Shown: positions 10,800 to 24,057, counted from the first letter of the stretch. The stretch is 64,000 bases of DNA from Platynereis dumerilii (GCA_026936325.1 JAPTHN010000042.1:2170001-2234000); one strand, 5' to 3'. Translations and numbers: made by a program. The notes: generated from the sequence alone by a model not told the origin.

Positions 10800-13700
10800 T
10801 CACAAGGAACATTTTAGTCCAATTCTGTAAGCACTTGATGTTCGTCTACTGTAACAACTTACATGATGTACAACTTTCTATAACTGCTTCTGCCACCAGG
10901 CAGTTCCATTCATTTAGCCCTCTTGGACCGAGTATTGTCTTGTGATTTTATCCTGGCTACCAGTGGCTAGACTGGCCACAAGCCCACACTAAGACTAGTA
11001 AGAGGACAGACCCATATTCATTGTGTGTGTTTCAGCCGAGCAAGGCACAGAGTAAACACCAATGTAGATACAGCAATAGCCGCTTTACGCAAGGCCACTC
11101 ATCTGAAACTTTGTCCGGTTCATATATGTTTTTGTAATATCTCCGTATGACGTCATTGTGTCCCAGATGGTGTCATCAAAACCAGTTGTGTTTTCTACAG
11201 TCATAGCTTAGACACTCTTCACAAAGATGAGCATCAGTTCTTTGTCATTTATTGCTTCATGCTCCCAGCAGGGTAAAGATATGGAACAGTTTTGACATGT
11301 TGTGCATGTCAAAAATTATGTTGTAGTGTTTGTTGTCCCAAGCTAAGCTGGACCAAGATGATGCCAACAGATCGAGGTGACTTTGAGGTTTGTTTGGATA
11401 AAAATACTTAATCTCCGGGTGAATCATCTCACTGACAATATTTCAATTGAAGCTGTTTTTTATTCAAATATTTGTGACCTCAATGGTGAGTACTGTAACT
11501 AAGCAGGTGACTTGCTTTAATATCATTGAAAATATAGGATATGACCTTACCAATTGCTTATGAGTCATAGAGAAAAACATGACATGGATAGGAATATGAC
11601 TGTAAGCACTTTTCATCTGTCAGTGTAAAAGGCTATTCAAGTCGGAATGAATATGAACTCAGCAACATTAAAAACTTACACATTTTTGAACAGCTTAAAA
11701 ACTAATATATTATGTAGATATTTCCATGAAACTGTACACTGATGTTATTTGACATCTCTCGTGAAAGTCCAGAAACTTTCATAAAGAAAGAGTATGAACC
11801 GGCTGGATTAGCCCACTTTTAGTGCAACATGTCCAAAAACCAAAATCACAACCAATGCAAATTGGTCCATAATCAATTTTTTGTAAAGTCTGTCACAGCT
11901 CAATATTTAAAGTGTGGGAAATAATCAAAATGGTCATTCATGCTTTTTCATGATATTTTGCGAGTTTTTTGTTGATTTTCTGTAAAGTTGGTGTTTTTCA
12001 CATTTGTTTGTGACATCATTTTCAACACTTTGCATCATAAGCATCGGCATTATCCTGGTTTTGGTCAAATACTGAGTTGAAATCTTGTTGGACTTCCGTT
12101 TTGACCATTTGAAACCAATAATAAAATGATAGCATCTGTACTCTACTCCTCGATCCCCTTTTTCAATTTTTCAAATTCCAAATTTGACATTATGTCACAA
12201 AAGCATGTCTGGTTCTTAAAAAAATATTCATGGATCCTGTTCAAACGTTCACAATCTTTAATGGAGAAGCTAACAAGCAAATTTGCTAAGTTGCGTCAAG
12301 ATGAATTTAGTGCTTCAAAAGTTAAGATACTTTGAATATGTGTGCGTTTTTAATGTTGCTGAGTTTATCATTTACTAGATGTGACACTGAAGAATGATGG
12401 GTATCTGTGCTTCGTATAAATTGACATAGATTCGTCAAAACTGAACAATATGCTTTGCATCAACACTTGTATAACAGATGGCCTGTTCCCAATTACATGC
12501 CAGTAGTTCCAGCCAAAAGGAAAATAGTGTCACCGAACTCACAATGGCATTGTCAAGCCAGCTGCAACACAATATAGCCTGGACAATGTCAACTTGGGTT
12601 CAAAGAGATCTGGGTGTTGAAAGTGGAATTAGCTCTGTTTCACAACTGCCTGTTTACTGCTCATGAGGGATTTCCAGACACTGACACAGCCAAACTGTCA
12701 AGTTACAAAATCTCCCTTTGACATACGTTTAAGTCTATGTATGTGATCATAGTCAGAATATAATAAAACCATGACCGTGAGTCCATATCACCACCCAAGA
12801 CAAATTGGATTAATTTCTTTTCCATTCACAATTTGATTGGACTCCAGTCGCAAAAGACAATGAGACACTATTCATGGTGCAGCTGATATTCATTATGTTT
12901 GCAGACTTAGTACTTTAGAATCCAAGCTAACATTTCATAAATTTTAATTTAATTGTAAAACTTTAGCACTCCAATATTGGATCATGTCTTTCACCCCTGA
13001 CTCATTCCTTGGTGCTTTTTGGAATTAATACTCATTTTACAGTCATTTGCAGCATGCTGACTTCATTTCTCATATTGAGTTATTGTATTTGCTGAATTTA
13101 TCATTGCAGATCGATATGGGGAGACATATTGTGTTGATTAATTGGTTGCAGCATCGTCAAAAGGATAAATGGATGACAGGGAGACCTTAAGAGTCAGTTA
13201 AGGCCCATAAGTTTGGAGAGTGCTGCCACCAGATGACAGCACCTGCTGTTGTACATTACTCAGGCAAAATATGAGGGCAAGGAATCATAAAAAGAGAAGA
13301 GAAACGCATAAAAAGACCCAAAAAAGAAAGCGAAGCAGCAAAAAGAAGGAGCAACAAATTAATCTTTGGTGACAAACACAAGACGCATAAGTATTTGTCA
13401 CAGGGCCGAACATTTGTCACTGACTTGCTTATCATCTATAATGTAGTCCTAAAAAGACATGTGAGCCGGATATATATAGTTGTGGACCAAAATCCAGCTG
13501 GATATATACAGCAGTGCCTAATGAATGATTATAGGGTGTTTCAATATTCTGGGAATATTAATGCAAATACAATGCTGCTTAATTAAAAATTTTCTGAGGA
13601 TTTACTTGCCTTGGTGTCACAGCAGTAGAGAAACCATTAGATATCTTTGTTACTCTCTTGAATGTGTGAAATAAACAAAATATTCAGGCAGACTAATCTT

Positions 13701-14570
13701 ATGCTTAATGCAAACACAAGGACATTCAATCGCATTTTAAATTTGATCCAAAATGGTTAAAATGATGCGAGAGGTTGACTGTGTAGGAAATCCAGTAAAA
13801 GGTGGCAATCTGTGAGTCTTTTTAAAATGTGTTACTAAAACTGTTGTACTAAAATGTACACTGTGATAATTGTTTTACTTGTGATGAGCAACCCCCATTT
13901 TCCTCACTGGGAAAAGTTGTTGTGTAATTAAGTGGTAGCGGGGACATTATGTTGTAATGTAGCGTATAAGTTGGTATGGAAATTGTAGGATGCCGTCGTG
14001 AAGTGTGGAGGTCACTCATTATAAATAGCAATATACAAATCATACATAATTGCCGAAAGTTTGTCAAAGTGTAATTTTGTCAGTTGAAATGTTCTCAAAA
14101 ATTCCGAATGTACCTTTTCTTGGAAGGAAATTACATTGTTACAAGCACATCACATTCAGGATTGTTTTGCTTCTTGGCTGTATTGCTAAGAATAATGATT
14201 ATTGCTATTGAATGGACAGTGATCACACCTATCAACCTGCAGTTTTAATATAAAGGCATATGCATCACGTGAATTATGTAAAATACACTATACTGTACAT
14301 TGTAGCATATAGAGAAAGGGAATGGGCAGATATAATGCACAAAAGACATTTCCACTCACTATATCAAACGTAAAAAGGCAGAGTCAGCTATTAAATTATT
14401 TAGAAGGGATTCCAATTTACCAGACCAAGATAATATCTCATATAAGCATAATATTTTCGCTATTTGGGAACAAACATGCATTCTATATTTCTATTGCGAA
14501 TTTTGTGATATGTTATGGAAATATCAAGATAACCAGCCATATACAGTATGTTTGTCTATGTAGGATTCAA
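10800..14570. other. Copy 1 core: no gene recognised
   Basis: Largely collinear with 34100-37710 and 50085-52980 but more diverged and with many small gaps. Short frames such as 12126-12335 and 12478-12666 do not persist in the paralogous copies, which argues against coding. 13270-14290 has no counterpart in copies 2 and 3 that I could see. Confidence 0.45.
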
Positions 14571-14575
14571 CTTAA

Positions 14576-15417
14576 GGTGGCTCGCTACTCATGTAATTGC
14601 GTCATGCACGCACATTTCCGCGCAGCCATGCAGGCCCTATCTATCGTAACGTCACCAATGCAGCAGGCTCTGCTGAGACTGCTTCATCATCTTTTTTCAA
14701 TTTTGAAAATTCCATGCCTCGCCGGCTTGGTTTGCCATTTGCGCCACTTCTAGTAGGGTTAGAGACTTCTCGTTTGGAGCATTAGATGCGCTATGAAAAC
14801 TACTATAATCAGCCGGACTTTCAGCTCTCTACTTCTAGTAGAACATTTCTGCAGGCGATTTTCGGCAAGCATGTCGAATTTCTCAAAAATGACTTTGTGT
14901 CATAAATAAATTTTTATATCAATTTCCAGGCCCGTTGGGTCGTATGTCCGTATCATTATATTGTTCCTTACTTCATATGGAAGCAAATGAAAAAGAAATA
15001 AAAAATCCTATCTAGTCATTTTTTTTAGGGCTATGTTTCATTAAAAAAAATAAAATTTTCAAAATAATAATTTTTGATCCGAACCCTCAGAAAAGTTCTT
15101 TAAACTAATTATATCTTTCTGGAATTTTAATCAGCTTTTCCATAAAACTGTCCTCCGTAATTCCATGCTTCATTTAATAACATAGGATGAATGGCCACCG
15201 AATGGCAGGGAAAACTTCACAGTAAAAAAATTAAGAAAAAAAGTTTTTCAGGTTTGCGTGAACTGACTTTGTTTTATATAACTTCAAATATTTTGAAAGA
15301 AAGGCTGGTAGCGACCACTTTGGTTTGTATATATACTTTCTATAAACTAGATTTTGGATCATTTTAATCTATTTTTAAGAAATCCTACCTTGGAAAGTTC
15401 ACGAGTATTGAGCCACC
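14576..15417. mobile_element. TTAA-target DNA transposon remnant (842 bp)
   Basis: The ends are GGTGGCTCGCTACTCATG and the imperfect inverse CACGAGTATTGAGCCACC. Both are flanked by TTAA (14572-14575, 15418-15421), the target of piggyBac- and Kolobok-type transposons. The matching places in copy 2 (about 38560) and copy 3 (about 53370) read straight through (TTGACTTACTAAATACAC), so the element inserted in copy 1 or was cleanly lost elsewhere. Internal frames are short, with no transposase motif. Confidence 0.75.
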
Positions 15418-16039
15418 TTAAATTACACTTCATTTGTTGGAATTGAGACATTTGAGGGCTTGATGGTCTTTTTGGGTAAAAAAGCAATAATTTCACATAA
15501 AGGAAAGGGAGAGAAACTAAGGGGATCAACATTCAAAATCTTGTGACATCAGTATAAATAAACATGCATTTATGAATGGAATGGTCATTGATCATGCAGA
15601 ACAATTTTCGAGCAAATATTATATTCTTTACCGCTAATTATAAAAAGAACACACTAGGATTTTGTCATGCTGTCCAAAAACAATTGAACCTGGCATTTTG
15701 CAACCAATTTGCATTAAATAACACCCTTTTAAAACCAAAACACTCCACTTATTGCTCCGGTCACCTGAGTTAACACATTTGTGGTGCTGGGCACGAAGGG
15801 AAAAGATCAGTAAATGAATTTGAGGCATTTTCACTTAAGATTTCGGGCATTTTAGCTAATCCTTTTGTCGTAATGGCATTGTCCAGGCCAAACATAAACT
15901 TTGTGGCACTAATCTCCATAAAGTGATTGAGCTGGGGGAGTTTTGGGTCACACCCCAAACTAATTAGATTTCTTGAATGATCAGCAGCCTTGGCTAAAGT
16001 AAACTCCAATTTCCTAATGCAACCTCCAGTGTTCTAGAG

Positions 16040-16240
16040 CATTATACACTGAAGCAAAGGCAACTGTATTCACAGTAGAGAGAAATTAGCACATTTCTGG
16101 GTCACAGGTTCGAATCCAGCATTAGCATGATCCCCAGGGCCTATGTTGGACGGCTGTTTCAGTCATCCTTCCCCTCATTGCAGTGTCCTCATACATTTCT
16201 AATTAGTCTACCATGTGCATAAAGCCCCAATCATCCATCC
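16040..16240 (+). mobile_element. tRNA-derived SINE, copy 1
   Basis: B box GGTTCGAATCC at about 16109, preceded by TTTCTGGGTCAC, then AGGGCCTATGTTGGACGGC and a tail with CCTCATACATTTC. The A-box half is degenerate. It sits at the same place in copies 2 and 3, so it predates the duplication. A short CATC repeat follows (16229-16249). Confidence 0.7.
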
Positions 16241-16329
16241 ATCCATCAACCATGCAATATGATTTTTTTTATATTACATTGTACAGCATACTTTAAAAAA
16301 AAATCGTATTTGTCCATCAGTTATCCTTC

Positions 16330-16485
16330 AACATGTGGAACTATTCCATTGCATGCAGTACTTCATACAATTGCCCTTTCTTGTTCTTTTCTGCACTGAC
16401 CAAGGGAACCATTGGCACCTTCCAGGCTCATTTCCTATTTTATTCATGGGGTCTGCATGTTCAGCTTTCCCTGGACACAGTATGC
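16330..16485 (+). repeat. Dispersed repeat R, copy 1
   Basis: The segment around CAATTGCCCTTTCTTG and TTCATGGGGTCTGC recurs at the paralogous sites and, inverted and about 20% diverged, at 60935-61095 outside the segmental duplication. It is therefore a dispersed family rather than only part of the duplication. Confidence 0.55.
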
Positions 16486-16826
16486 TGTAGCTCATTAATG
16501 TCAAAAAATGTCTTTAGAATCCCTAAAGTCTTGGAGCTAACTGTAACAACTGTTTAGGCTAAGTTAAAGGCGTCAAAGACTGGGCAGAACTTTCCTGGTG
16601 GAAGGATTATAGTCGTCAAAGTAAGAGAACTACATGTGTAGGAAAAATGCTTTTGGATTAATTTAAAACATTAGTGCGTACTGCATGAGTAAAAAATTAA
16701 CGAAAATGAAAATGTGCTAAAGACAGTGAGATGAGTTAGTAGGGCTTTATATTCTGTATCTATGCACTTAATGAGACAGGCATGCAAGAACCACAGTATT
16801 TATGAGACAACTGTTGTATGTGGGTT

Positions 16827-16898
16827 TTCAGGAGCGAGAATCGAATTAGCGCCCCAGAAGTAAGCAGTCCAGTGCTTTACAACTGAGCTAAGTCAAAG
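16827..16898 (-). mobile_element. Minus-strand tRNA-like SINE head, unit 1
   Basis: Read on the minus strand: TTAGCTCAGTTGTAAAGCAC (A box, D-arm), an anticodon-loop-like CTGCTTA, then ATTCGATTCTCGC (B box). Arm pairing is incomplete, so it is a SINE head or tRNA pseudogene, not a working tRNA. Confidence 0.65.
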
Positions 16899-17651
16899 GA
16901 AAGAAATTACTTCAAAATTGGCTGTCACTGTGTCAGAACACAAAAATAGGAATGACAAAAATAAATTTTCTAAAAATAAAATACAATGATTATCATAACG
17001 GAAGTAAAAAATAGTCATAAAAAAAGGTCATGCAAAACCCTGATTGATTTCTGGTGTTGTCCTCTATAAAATTCGAATTATGGTTTTTGGATATATCTGC
17101 AGTTACAGCGCCATGATTGCTGATTTAGGGAAAATCAATTTTATATGCAAGAAACCCTTTGGTATCTCAGAAACAAATTTTTCCTTAATATTTTAGATTG
17201 ATATGTAGAGATTGTCTCAAGAAAAATGTAATAGAGTCCAAGGACGCAAAAAACTAAACAAGGAAAAGAAAAAGTATGTTATTTTGACGATATAATGAAA
17301 TTGACCTTGCCAGCTTTCAACATCAATAAAATGTAAATTGGAGAGGCGAGAAGTAAATTGTGGCATTGAGAGAATAAAGGCTCTATTCTACGACTAGAGC
17401 AAAATAGTGTGAGGTAAGATTACTTTCTATGTACCTTCATTATTTCTCTTTGTTGCCATAATTCTCTTATAAGTATTCACCTCCTTCTGTTGCCCTTCTT
17501 TATTTCCCCTTCTTTCCTTGCAAGAGAAGAACAACCAATTTAAAACTACATTCTACATCCTTCGTTTCCCTTTTTTTTCATTACTCTCTTTCACCTCCCT
17601 AGTTGCCCTTCTCTATTTCCCCCTTTCCTACCTTATCAGAGAAGGGAGAGG

Positions 17652-17835
17652 GAGGGTTAGCTAAGTGGTAGTGCACAGGGCTGCCAATTGCTGAGTCAGT
17701 GTTCAAATCCTGCTTTAGCTGGATCACTTTGGCCCTGTGTTTATTTAGCTTGTTAAACACTAGAATATAATAATCATTATGATAGTGAACTCGTTGTGTC
17801 CTCCTGTCCTCATCTATTTCATTCATTATGTTTGA
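17652..17835 (+). mobile_element. Plus-strand tRNA-derived SINE, unit 1
   Basis: A box TTAGCTAAGTGGTAGTGC (about 17656), B box GTTCAAATCC (about 17701), then a body ending in TGTGTCCTCCTGTCCTCATC, which resembles the tail of the SINE at 1-180. It points toward the (TCC)n tract and is divergent in orientation from the minus-strand head 750 bp upstream. Confidence 0.65.
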
Positions 17836-18510
17836 ATTTGTCTTTATTGTCACTACTTAAAGTCCCTCTGCCTCTGTTTGAAAGATAAAATTGCATGGTT
17901 GCCAACACAGAACTGTGTTTCCACAGCTACTGCAGACATGTGAGAAACTCGTTCGCCATTTGTCAATTTGACAAGAATTATACATATATGTTTTCAAAGC
18001 TTATATCACCAGCCAGAACAATCAAACACCATTCCTATTTAAATTGAACCAATTTACAAGGGAAAATTGAGGCAAGGAGCTCATATATTTTCCGGTTCTA
18101 CAGCCAGGACAATGAATTAAACTTAATGAACCGAATTCTTTTTGTAATTTCAGTGTCATCAATTTTCCACTGATGAGTACAGACAAAATGAAATTGGACA
18201 AAAACCCTGTTTTCTGGAAATTGGAGAAAAGAAGCAATTGATGAATTAGTGTGAGAAAAGGATTTATGCATTTCCTGGTTGAAGGCACCTTTTTTCCCTG
18301 TATTTTTTAGATCAATTGCTGTCACCTCAAAATATCCAATTATTATTTTAGAAAGAAAAAAAACCAAAAAACACTACCTTAGTATCTTAATAAATGATAC
18401 TCTTATCAACTTTGATTTCCTTAAGGCTTACAATCGTATTGATTATCAACTAACTATAAGAAACTTTTCATGCATTAGTGATCGTGCTGTGCAAGAAAGT
18501 ATTATTATGG

Positions 18511-19018
18511 TCCTCTTCCCTTTCCTCCTCCTCCTCCACTTTCTCCTCCACTTCCTCCTCTTTCTCCTCCTCCTCCTCTTCCTCCTCCTCCTCCTCCTCC
18601 TCCTCTTTCTCCTCTTCTTCCTCCCCCTCCTCCTCCTCCTCCTCCTCCACTTCCTCCTCCTCTTCCTCCTACTCGACTTGCTCCTCCTCCAACTCCTCCA
18701 CCTCCTCCTCCTCCTCCTCCTCCTCCACTTCCTCCTCCTATCACTATCTTGCTCTCTCCTCCTCCTCCTCTTCCTCCTCCACTTCCTCCCCCTCCTCCTC
18801 CACCTCCACCTCCTCCTCCTCTTCCTCCTCTTCCTCCTCCTCTTCCTCCTCCTCCTCCTCCTCCTCCTCCTCCTCCTTTCCTCCTCCGCCTCCTCCTCTC
18901 CTTCTCATCCTCTGCCTCCTCCTCCTCCTTCTCCTCCACCTCCTCCTCCTCCTCCTCTTTCTCCTCCTCCTCCTCCTCCTTCTCCTTCTCCTCTTCTCTC
19001 CTCATCCTCCTGGTCCCC
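18511..19018 (+). repeat. (TCC)n polypyrimidine tract, unit 1
   Basis: About 500 bp of almost pure C/T on the + strand, built from TCC with TTC variants. One non-pyrimidine island (CTATCACTATCTTGCTCTCT near 18738) and ACTCGACTTGC near 18671 recur in the other tracts. Mirror symmetry and strand asymmetry make triplex (H-DNA) formation plausible. All Leu/Ser/Pro-rich and Glu/Gly/Arg-rich frames here are artefacts. Confidence 0.95.
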
Positions 19019-19604
19019 CTATCAATTTTCTCATTCTCTCTCCTGCATTTAACCGATCTGATGTCTTGAGCAATTTTTTACCATACCCTAGGTGGATTCA
19101 GTCTCTTTGATTTGAAGTTTCTATTTCAACAAGATCCCACACAGAAATAATAGGTTTACATAGAAAGCTGGTTATAAAACATAAAGGTAACATCAAAGTC
19201 AAAGTTTGGGCAAACATAAAATGTGATTTTATCTTTTTTTCCTGTGAAGGCAATCAACTTCAAACATTTGAATCTCTAACTTTACAAAATTTTAAAACAT
19301 CATCCTAATCATGCAGCCTAAACATTCGGTAATTTCAAATTACAGGAACTTAATATCTTTTAATCAAAGTTGTTTCTTTGAAGTGCATAAACTAGTTCTC
19401 GTAGCGATTTTGGAGATATGGTATTTGTGAATCAATTATCCTTTAGCATGTGGAACTATATATAGTTAAACAGAAAAAAATGTAGCCCCCTCCCCCAGTC
19501 CACATCTTCGTTTTGTTACATACTTTATATTCTGTATCTATGCACTTAATGAGACAGGCATGCAAGAACCACAGTATTTAAGAGACAACTGTTGTATGTG
19601 GGTT

Positions 19605-19676
19605 TACAGGAGGGAGAATCGAATTAGCGCCCCAGAAGTAAGCAGTCCAGTGCTTTACAACTGAGCTAAGTCAAAG
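19605..19676 (-). mobile_element. Minus-strand tRNA-like SINE head, unit 2
   Basis: Same element as in unit 1, with GGTTTACAGGAGGGAG in place of GGTTTTCAGGAGCGAG just past the B box. Confidence 0.65.
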
Positions 19677-20430
19677 GAAAGAAATTACTTCAAAATTGGC
19701 TGTCACTGTGTCAGAACACAAAAATAGGAATGACAAAAATAAATTTTCTAAAAATAAAATACAATGATTATCATAACGGAAGTAAAAAATAGTCATAAAA
19801 AAAGGTCATACAAAACCCTGATTGATTTCTGGTGTTGTCCTCTATAAAATTCCAATTATGGTTTTTGGATATATCTGCAGTTACAGCGCCATGATTGCTG
19901 ATTTAGGGAAAATCAATTTTATATGCAAGAAACCCTTTGGTATTTCAGAAACAAATTTTTCCTTAATATTTTAGATTGATATGTAGAGATTGTCTCAAGA
20001 AAAATGTAATAGAGTCCAAGGACGCAAAAAACTAAACAAGGAAAAGAAAAAGTATGTTATTTTGACGATATAATGAAATTGACCTTGCCAGCTTTCAACA
20101 TCAATAAAATGTAAATTGGAGAGGCGAGAAGTAAATTGTGGCATTGAGAGAATAAAGGCTCTATTCTACGACTAGAGCAAAATAGTGTGAGGTAAGATTA
20201 CTTTCTATGTACCTTCATTATTTCTCTTTGTTGCCATAATTCTCTTATCAGTATTCACCTCCTTCTGTTGCCCTTCTTTATTTCCCCCTTCCTTCCTTGC
20301 AAGAGAAGAACAACCAATTTAAAACTACATTCTACATCCTTCGTTTCCCTTTTTTTTCATTACTCTCTTTCACCTCCCTAGTTGCCCTTCTCTATTTCCC
20401 CCTTTCCTACCTTATCAGAGAAGGGAGAGG

Positions 20431-20600
20431 GAGGGTTAGCTAAGTGGTAGTGCACAGGGCTGCCAATTGCTGAGTCCAGTGTTCAAATCCTGCTTTTGCT
20501 GGATCACTTTGGCCCCTGTGTTTATTTATATCTTGATATACACTAGAATATAATAATCACAGTGAACTCATTGTTTCCTCCTGTCCTCATCTATTTCATT
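20431..20600 (+). mobile_element. Plus-strand tRNA-derived SINE, unit 2
   Basis: Same as unit 1 but with GAGTCCAGTGTTCAAATCC (one base longer between boxes) and a body altered to TTATATCTTGATATAC. It lacks the TTATGATAG segment of unit 1. Confidence 0.65.
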
Positions 20601-21287
20601 CATTATGTTTGCATTTGTCGTCATTGTCACTATTTAAAGTCCCTCTGCCTCTGTTTGAAAGATAAAATTGCATGGTTGCCAAACACAGAACTGTGTTTCC
20701 ACAGCTACTGCAGACATGTGAGAAACTCGTTTGCCATTTGTCAATTTGACAAGAATTATACATATATGTTTTCAAAGCTTATATCACCAGCCAGAACAAT
20801 CAAACACCATTCCTATTTAAATTGAACCAATTTACAAGGGAAAATTGAGGCAAGGAGCTCATATATTTTCCGGTTCTACAGCCAGGACAATGAATTAAAC
20901 TTAATGAACCGAATTCTTTTTGTAATTTCAGTGTCATCAATTTTCCACTGATGAGTACAGACAAAATGAAATTGGACAAGAGCCCTGTTTTCTAGAAATG
21001 GGAGAAAAGAAGCAATTGATGAATTAGTGTGAGAAAAGGATGTATGCATTTCCTGGTTGAAGGCACCTTTTTTCCCTGTATTTTTTAGATCAATTGCTGT
21101 CACCTCAAATATCCAATTATTATTTTAGAAAGCAAAAAAAAACGAAAAACACTACCTTAGTATTTTAATAAATGATGCTCTTATCAACTTTGATTTCCTT
21201 AAGGCTTACAATCATATTGATTATCAACTAACTATAAGAAACCTTTCATGCATTAGTGATCGTGCTGGTCAAGAAAGTATTATTATC

Positions 21288-21785
21288 GTCCTCCTCTCTT
21301 TCCTCCACCTCCACTTCCTCCTCCACTTTCTCCTCCACTTCCTCCTCTTTCTCCTCCTCCTCCTCTTCCTCCTCCTCCTCCTCCTCCTCCTTCTCCTCTT
21401 CTCTCCTCCTCCTCCTCCTCCTCCTCCAATTCCTCCTCCTCTCTTCTCCTACTCGACTTGCTCCTCCTCCAACTCCTCCACCTCCTCCTCCTCCTCCTCC
21501 ACTTCCTCCTCCTATCCACTATCTTGCTCTCTCCTCCTCTTCCAATACCTTCTCCACTTCCTCCCCCTCCTCCTCCACCTCCTCCTCCTCCTCCTCCTCT
21601 TCCTCCTCCTCTCTTCCTCCTCCTCCTCCTCTTCCTCCTCCTCCTCCTCTTCCTCCTCCGCCTCCTCCTCCTCCTTCTCCTCCTCTGCCTCCTCCTCTTC
21701 CTTCTCCTCCTCTTTCTCCTCCTCCTCTTTCTCCTCCTCCTCCTCCTCCTTCTCCTTCTCCTCTTCTCTCATCATCCTCCTGCTC
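21288..21785 (+). repeat. (TCC)n tract, unit 2
   Basis: About 500 bp. It has the island with CTATCCACTATCTTGC followed by CTTCCAATACCTTCTCC, a variant shared only with unit 4 (CTTCCAATTCCTTCTCC). Confidence 0.95.
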
Positions 21786-22374
21786 CCCCTATCCATTTTC
21801 TCATTCTCTCTCCTGCATTTAACCGATCTGATGTCTTGAGCAATTTTTTACCATACCTAGGTGGATTCAGTCTCTTTGATTTGAAGTTTCTATTTCAACA
21901 AGATCCCACACAGAAATAATAGGTTTTCATAGAAAGCTGGTTATAAAAGATTAATGAAACATCAAAGTCAAAGTTTGGGCAAACATAAAATGTGATTTTA
22001 TCTTTTTTTTACTGTGAAGGCAATCCAATTCAAACATTTGAATGTCTAATTTTACAAAATTTTAAAACATCATCCTAATCATGCAGCCTAAACATTCGGT
22101 AATTTCAAATTACAGGAACTTAATATCTTTTAATCAAAGTTGTTTCTTTGAAGTGCATAAACTAGTTCTCGTAGCGATTTTGGAGATATGGTATTTGTGA
22201 ATCAATTATCCTTTAGCATGTGGAACTATATATAGTTAAACAGAAAAAAATGTAGCCCCCTCCCCCAGTCCACATCTTCGTTTTGTTACATACTTTATAT
22301 TCTGTATCTATGCACTTAATGAGACAGGCATGCAAGAACCACAGTATTTAAGAGACAACTGTTGTATGTGGGTT

Positions 22375-22446
22375 TTCAGGAGCGAGAATCGAATTAGCGC
22401 CCCAGAAGTAAGCAGTCCAGTGCTTTACAACTGAGCTAAGTCAAAG
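22375..22446 (-). mobile_element. Minus-strand tRNA-like SINE head, unit 3
   Basis: Identical by eye to the unit 1 element. Confidence 0.65.
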
Positions 22447-23200
22447 GAAAGAAATTACTTCAAAATTGGCTGTCACTGTGTCAGAACACAAAAATAGGAA
22501 TGACAAAAATAAATTTTCTAAAAATAAAATACAATGATTATCATAACGGAAGTAAAAAATAGTCATAAAAAAAGGTCATACAAAACCCTGATTGATTTCT
22601 GGTGTTGTCCTCTATAAAATTCCAATTATGGTTTTTGGATATATCTGCAGTTACAGCGCCATGATTGCTGATTTAGGGAAAATCAATTTTATATGCAAGA
22701 AACCCTTTGGTATCTCAGAAACAAATTTTTCCTTAATATTTTAGATTGATATGTAGAGATTTTCTCAAGAAAAATGTAATAGACTCCAAGAAAGCAAAAA
22801 ACTAAACAAGGAAAAAAAAAAGTATGATATTTTGATGATATAATGAAATTGACCTTGCCAGCTTTCAACATCAATAAAATGTAAATTGGAGAGGCGAGAA
22901 GTAAATTGTGGCATTGAGAGAATAAAGGCTCTATTCTACGACTAGAGCAAAATAGTGTGAGGTAAGATTACTTTCTATGTACCTTCATTATTTCTCTTTG
23001 TTGCCATAATTCTCTTATCAGTATTCACCTCCTTCTGTTGCCCTTCTTTATTTCCCCCTTCCTTCCTTGCAAGAGAAGAACAACCAATTTAAAACTACAT
23101 TCTACATCCTTCGTTTCCCTTTTTTTTCATTACTCTCTTTCACCTCCCTAGTTGCCCTTCTCTATTTCCCCCTTTCCTACCTTATCAGAGAAGGGAGAGG

Positions 23201-23370
23201 GAGGGTTAGCTAAGTGGTAGTGCACAGGGCTGCCAATTGCTGAGTCCAGTGTTCAAATCCTGCTTTTGCTGGATCACTTTGGCCCCTGTGTTTATTTATA
23301 TCTTGATATACACTAGAATATAATAATCACAGTGAACTCATTGTTTCCTCCTGTCCTCATCTATTTCATT
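23201..23370 (+). mobile_element. Plus-strand tRNA-derived SINE, unit 3
   Basis: Matches the unit 2 version throughout. Confidence 0.65.
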
Positions 23371-24057
23371 CATTATGTTTGCATTTGTCGTTATTGTCAC
23401 TATTTAAAGTCCCTCTGCCTCTGTTTGAAAGATAAAATTGCATGGTTGCCAAACACAGAACTGTGTTTCCACAGCTACTGCAGACATGTGAGAAACTCGT
23501 TTGCCATTTGTCAATTTGACAAGAATTATACATATATGTTTTCTAAGCTTATATCACCAGCCAGAACAATCAAACACCATTCCTATTTAAATTGAACCAA
23601 TTTACAAGGGAAAATTGAGGCAAGGAGCTCATATATTTTCCGGTTCTACAGCCAGGACAATGAATTAAACTTAATGAACCGAATTCTTTTTGTAATTTCA
23701 GTGTCATCAATTTTCCACTGATGAGTACAGACAAAATGAAATTGGACAAGAACCCTGTTTTCTGGAAATGGGAGAAAAGAAGCAATTGATGAATTAGTGT
23801 GAGAAAAGGATGTATGCATTTCCTGGTTGAAGGCACCTTTTTTCCCTGTATTTTTTAGATCAATTGCTGTCACCTCAAAATATCCAATTATTATTTTAGA
23901 AAGAAAAAGAAAACAAGAAACACTACCTTAGTATCTTAATAAATGATACTCTTATCAACTTTGATTTCCTTAAGGCTTACAATTGTATTGATTATCAACT
24001 AACTATAAGAAACCTTTCATGCATTAGTGATCGTGCTGGTCAAGAAAGTATTATTAT

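Larger units (their letters stand above)
16746..19523 (+). repeat. Array unit 1
   Basis: Unit 1 carries the markers CACCTCAAAATATCC and AAATGATACTC left of the tract and GGTCCCCCTATCAATT right of it. Its 5' part has GAGATTGTCTCAAG, shared with unit 2 only. Confidence 0.9.
19524..22293 (+). repeat. Array unit 2
   Basis: Left-of-tract markers CACCTCAAATATCC and AAATGATGCTC, right-of-tract GCTCCCCCTATCCATT, and AGGTTTTCATAG where the other three units have AGGTTTACATAG. Confidence 0.9.

Noticed and set aside
18279-19110. Long Leu-, Ser- or Pro-rich frames on + and Glu/Gly/Arg-rich frames on - (up to 405 residues at 42077-43294)
   Set aside because: They are translations of the (TCC)n tract in all frames. 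Length follows tract length and frame is not kept between units.
20562-20825. 87-residue plus-strand frame starting MNSLFPPVLIYFIHYV in four array units and copy 2
   Set aside because: It begins in the SINE tail and is lost in copy 3. No codon pattern or family match.
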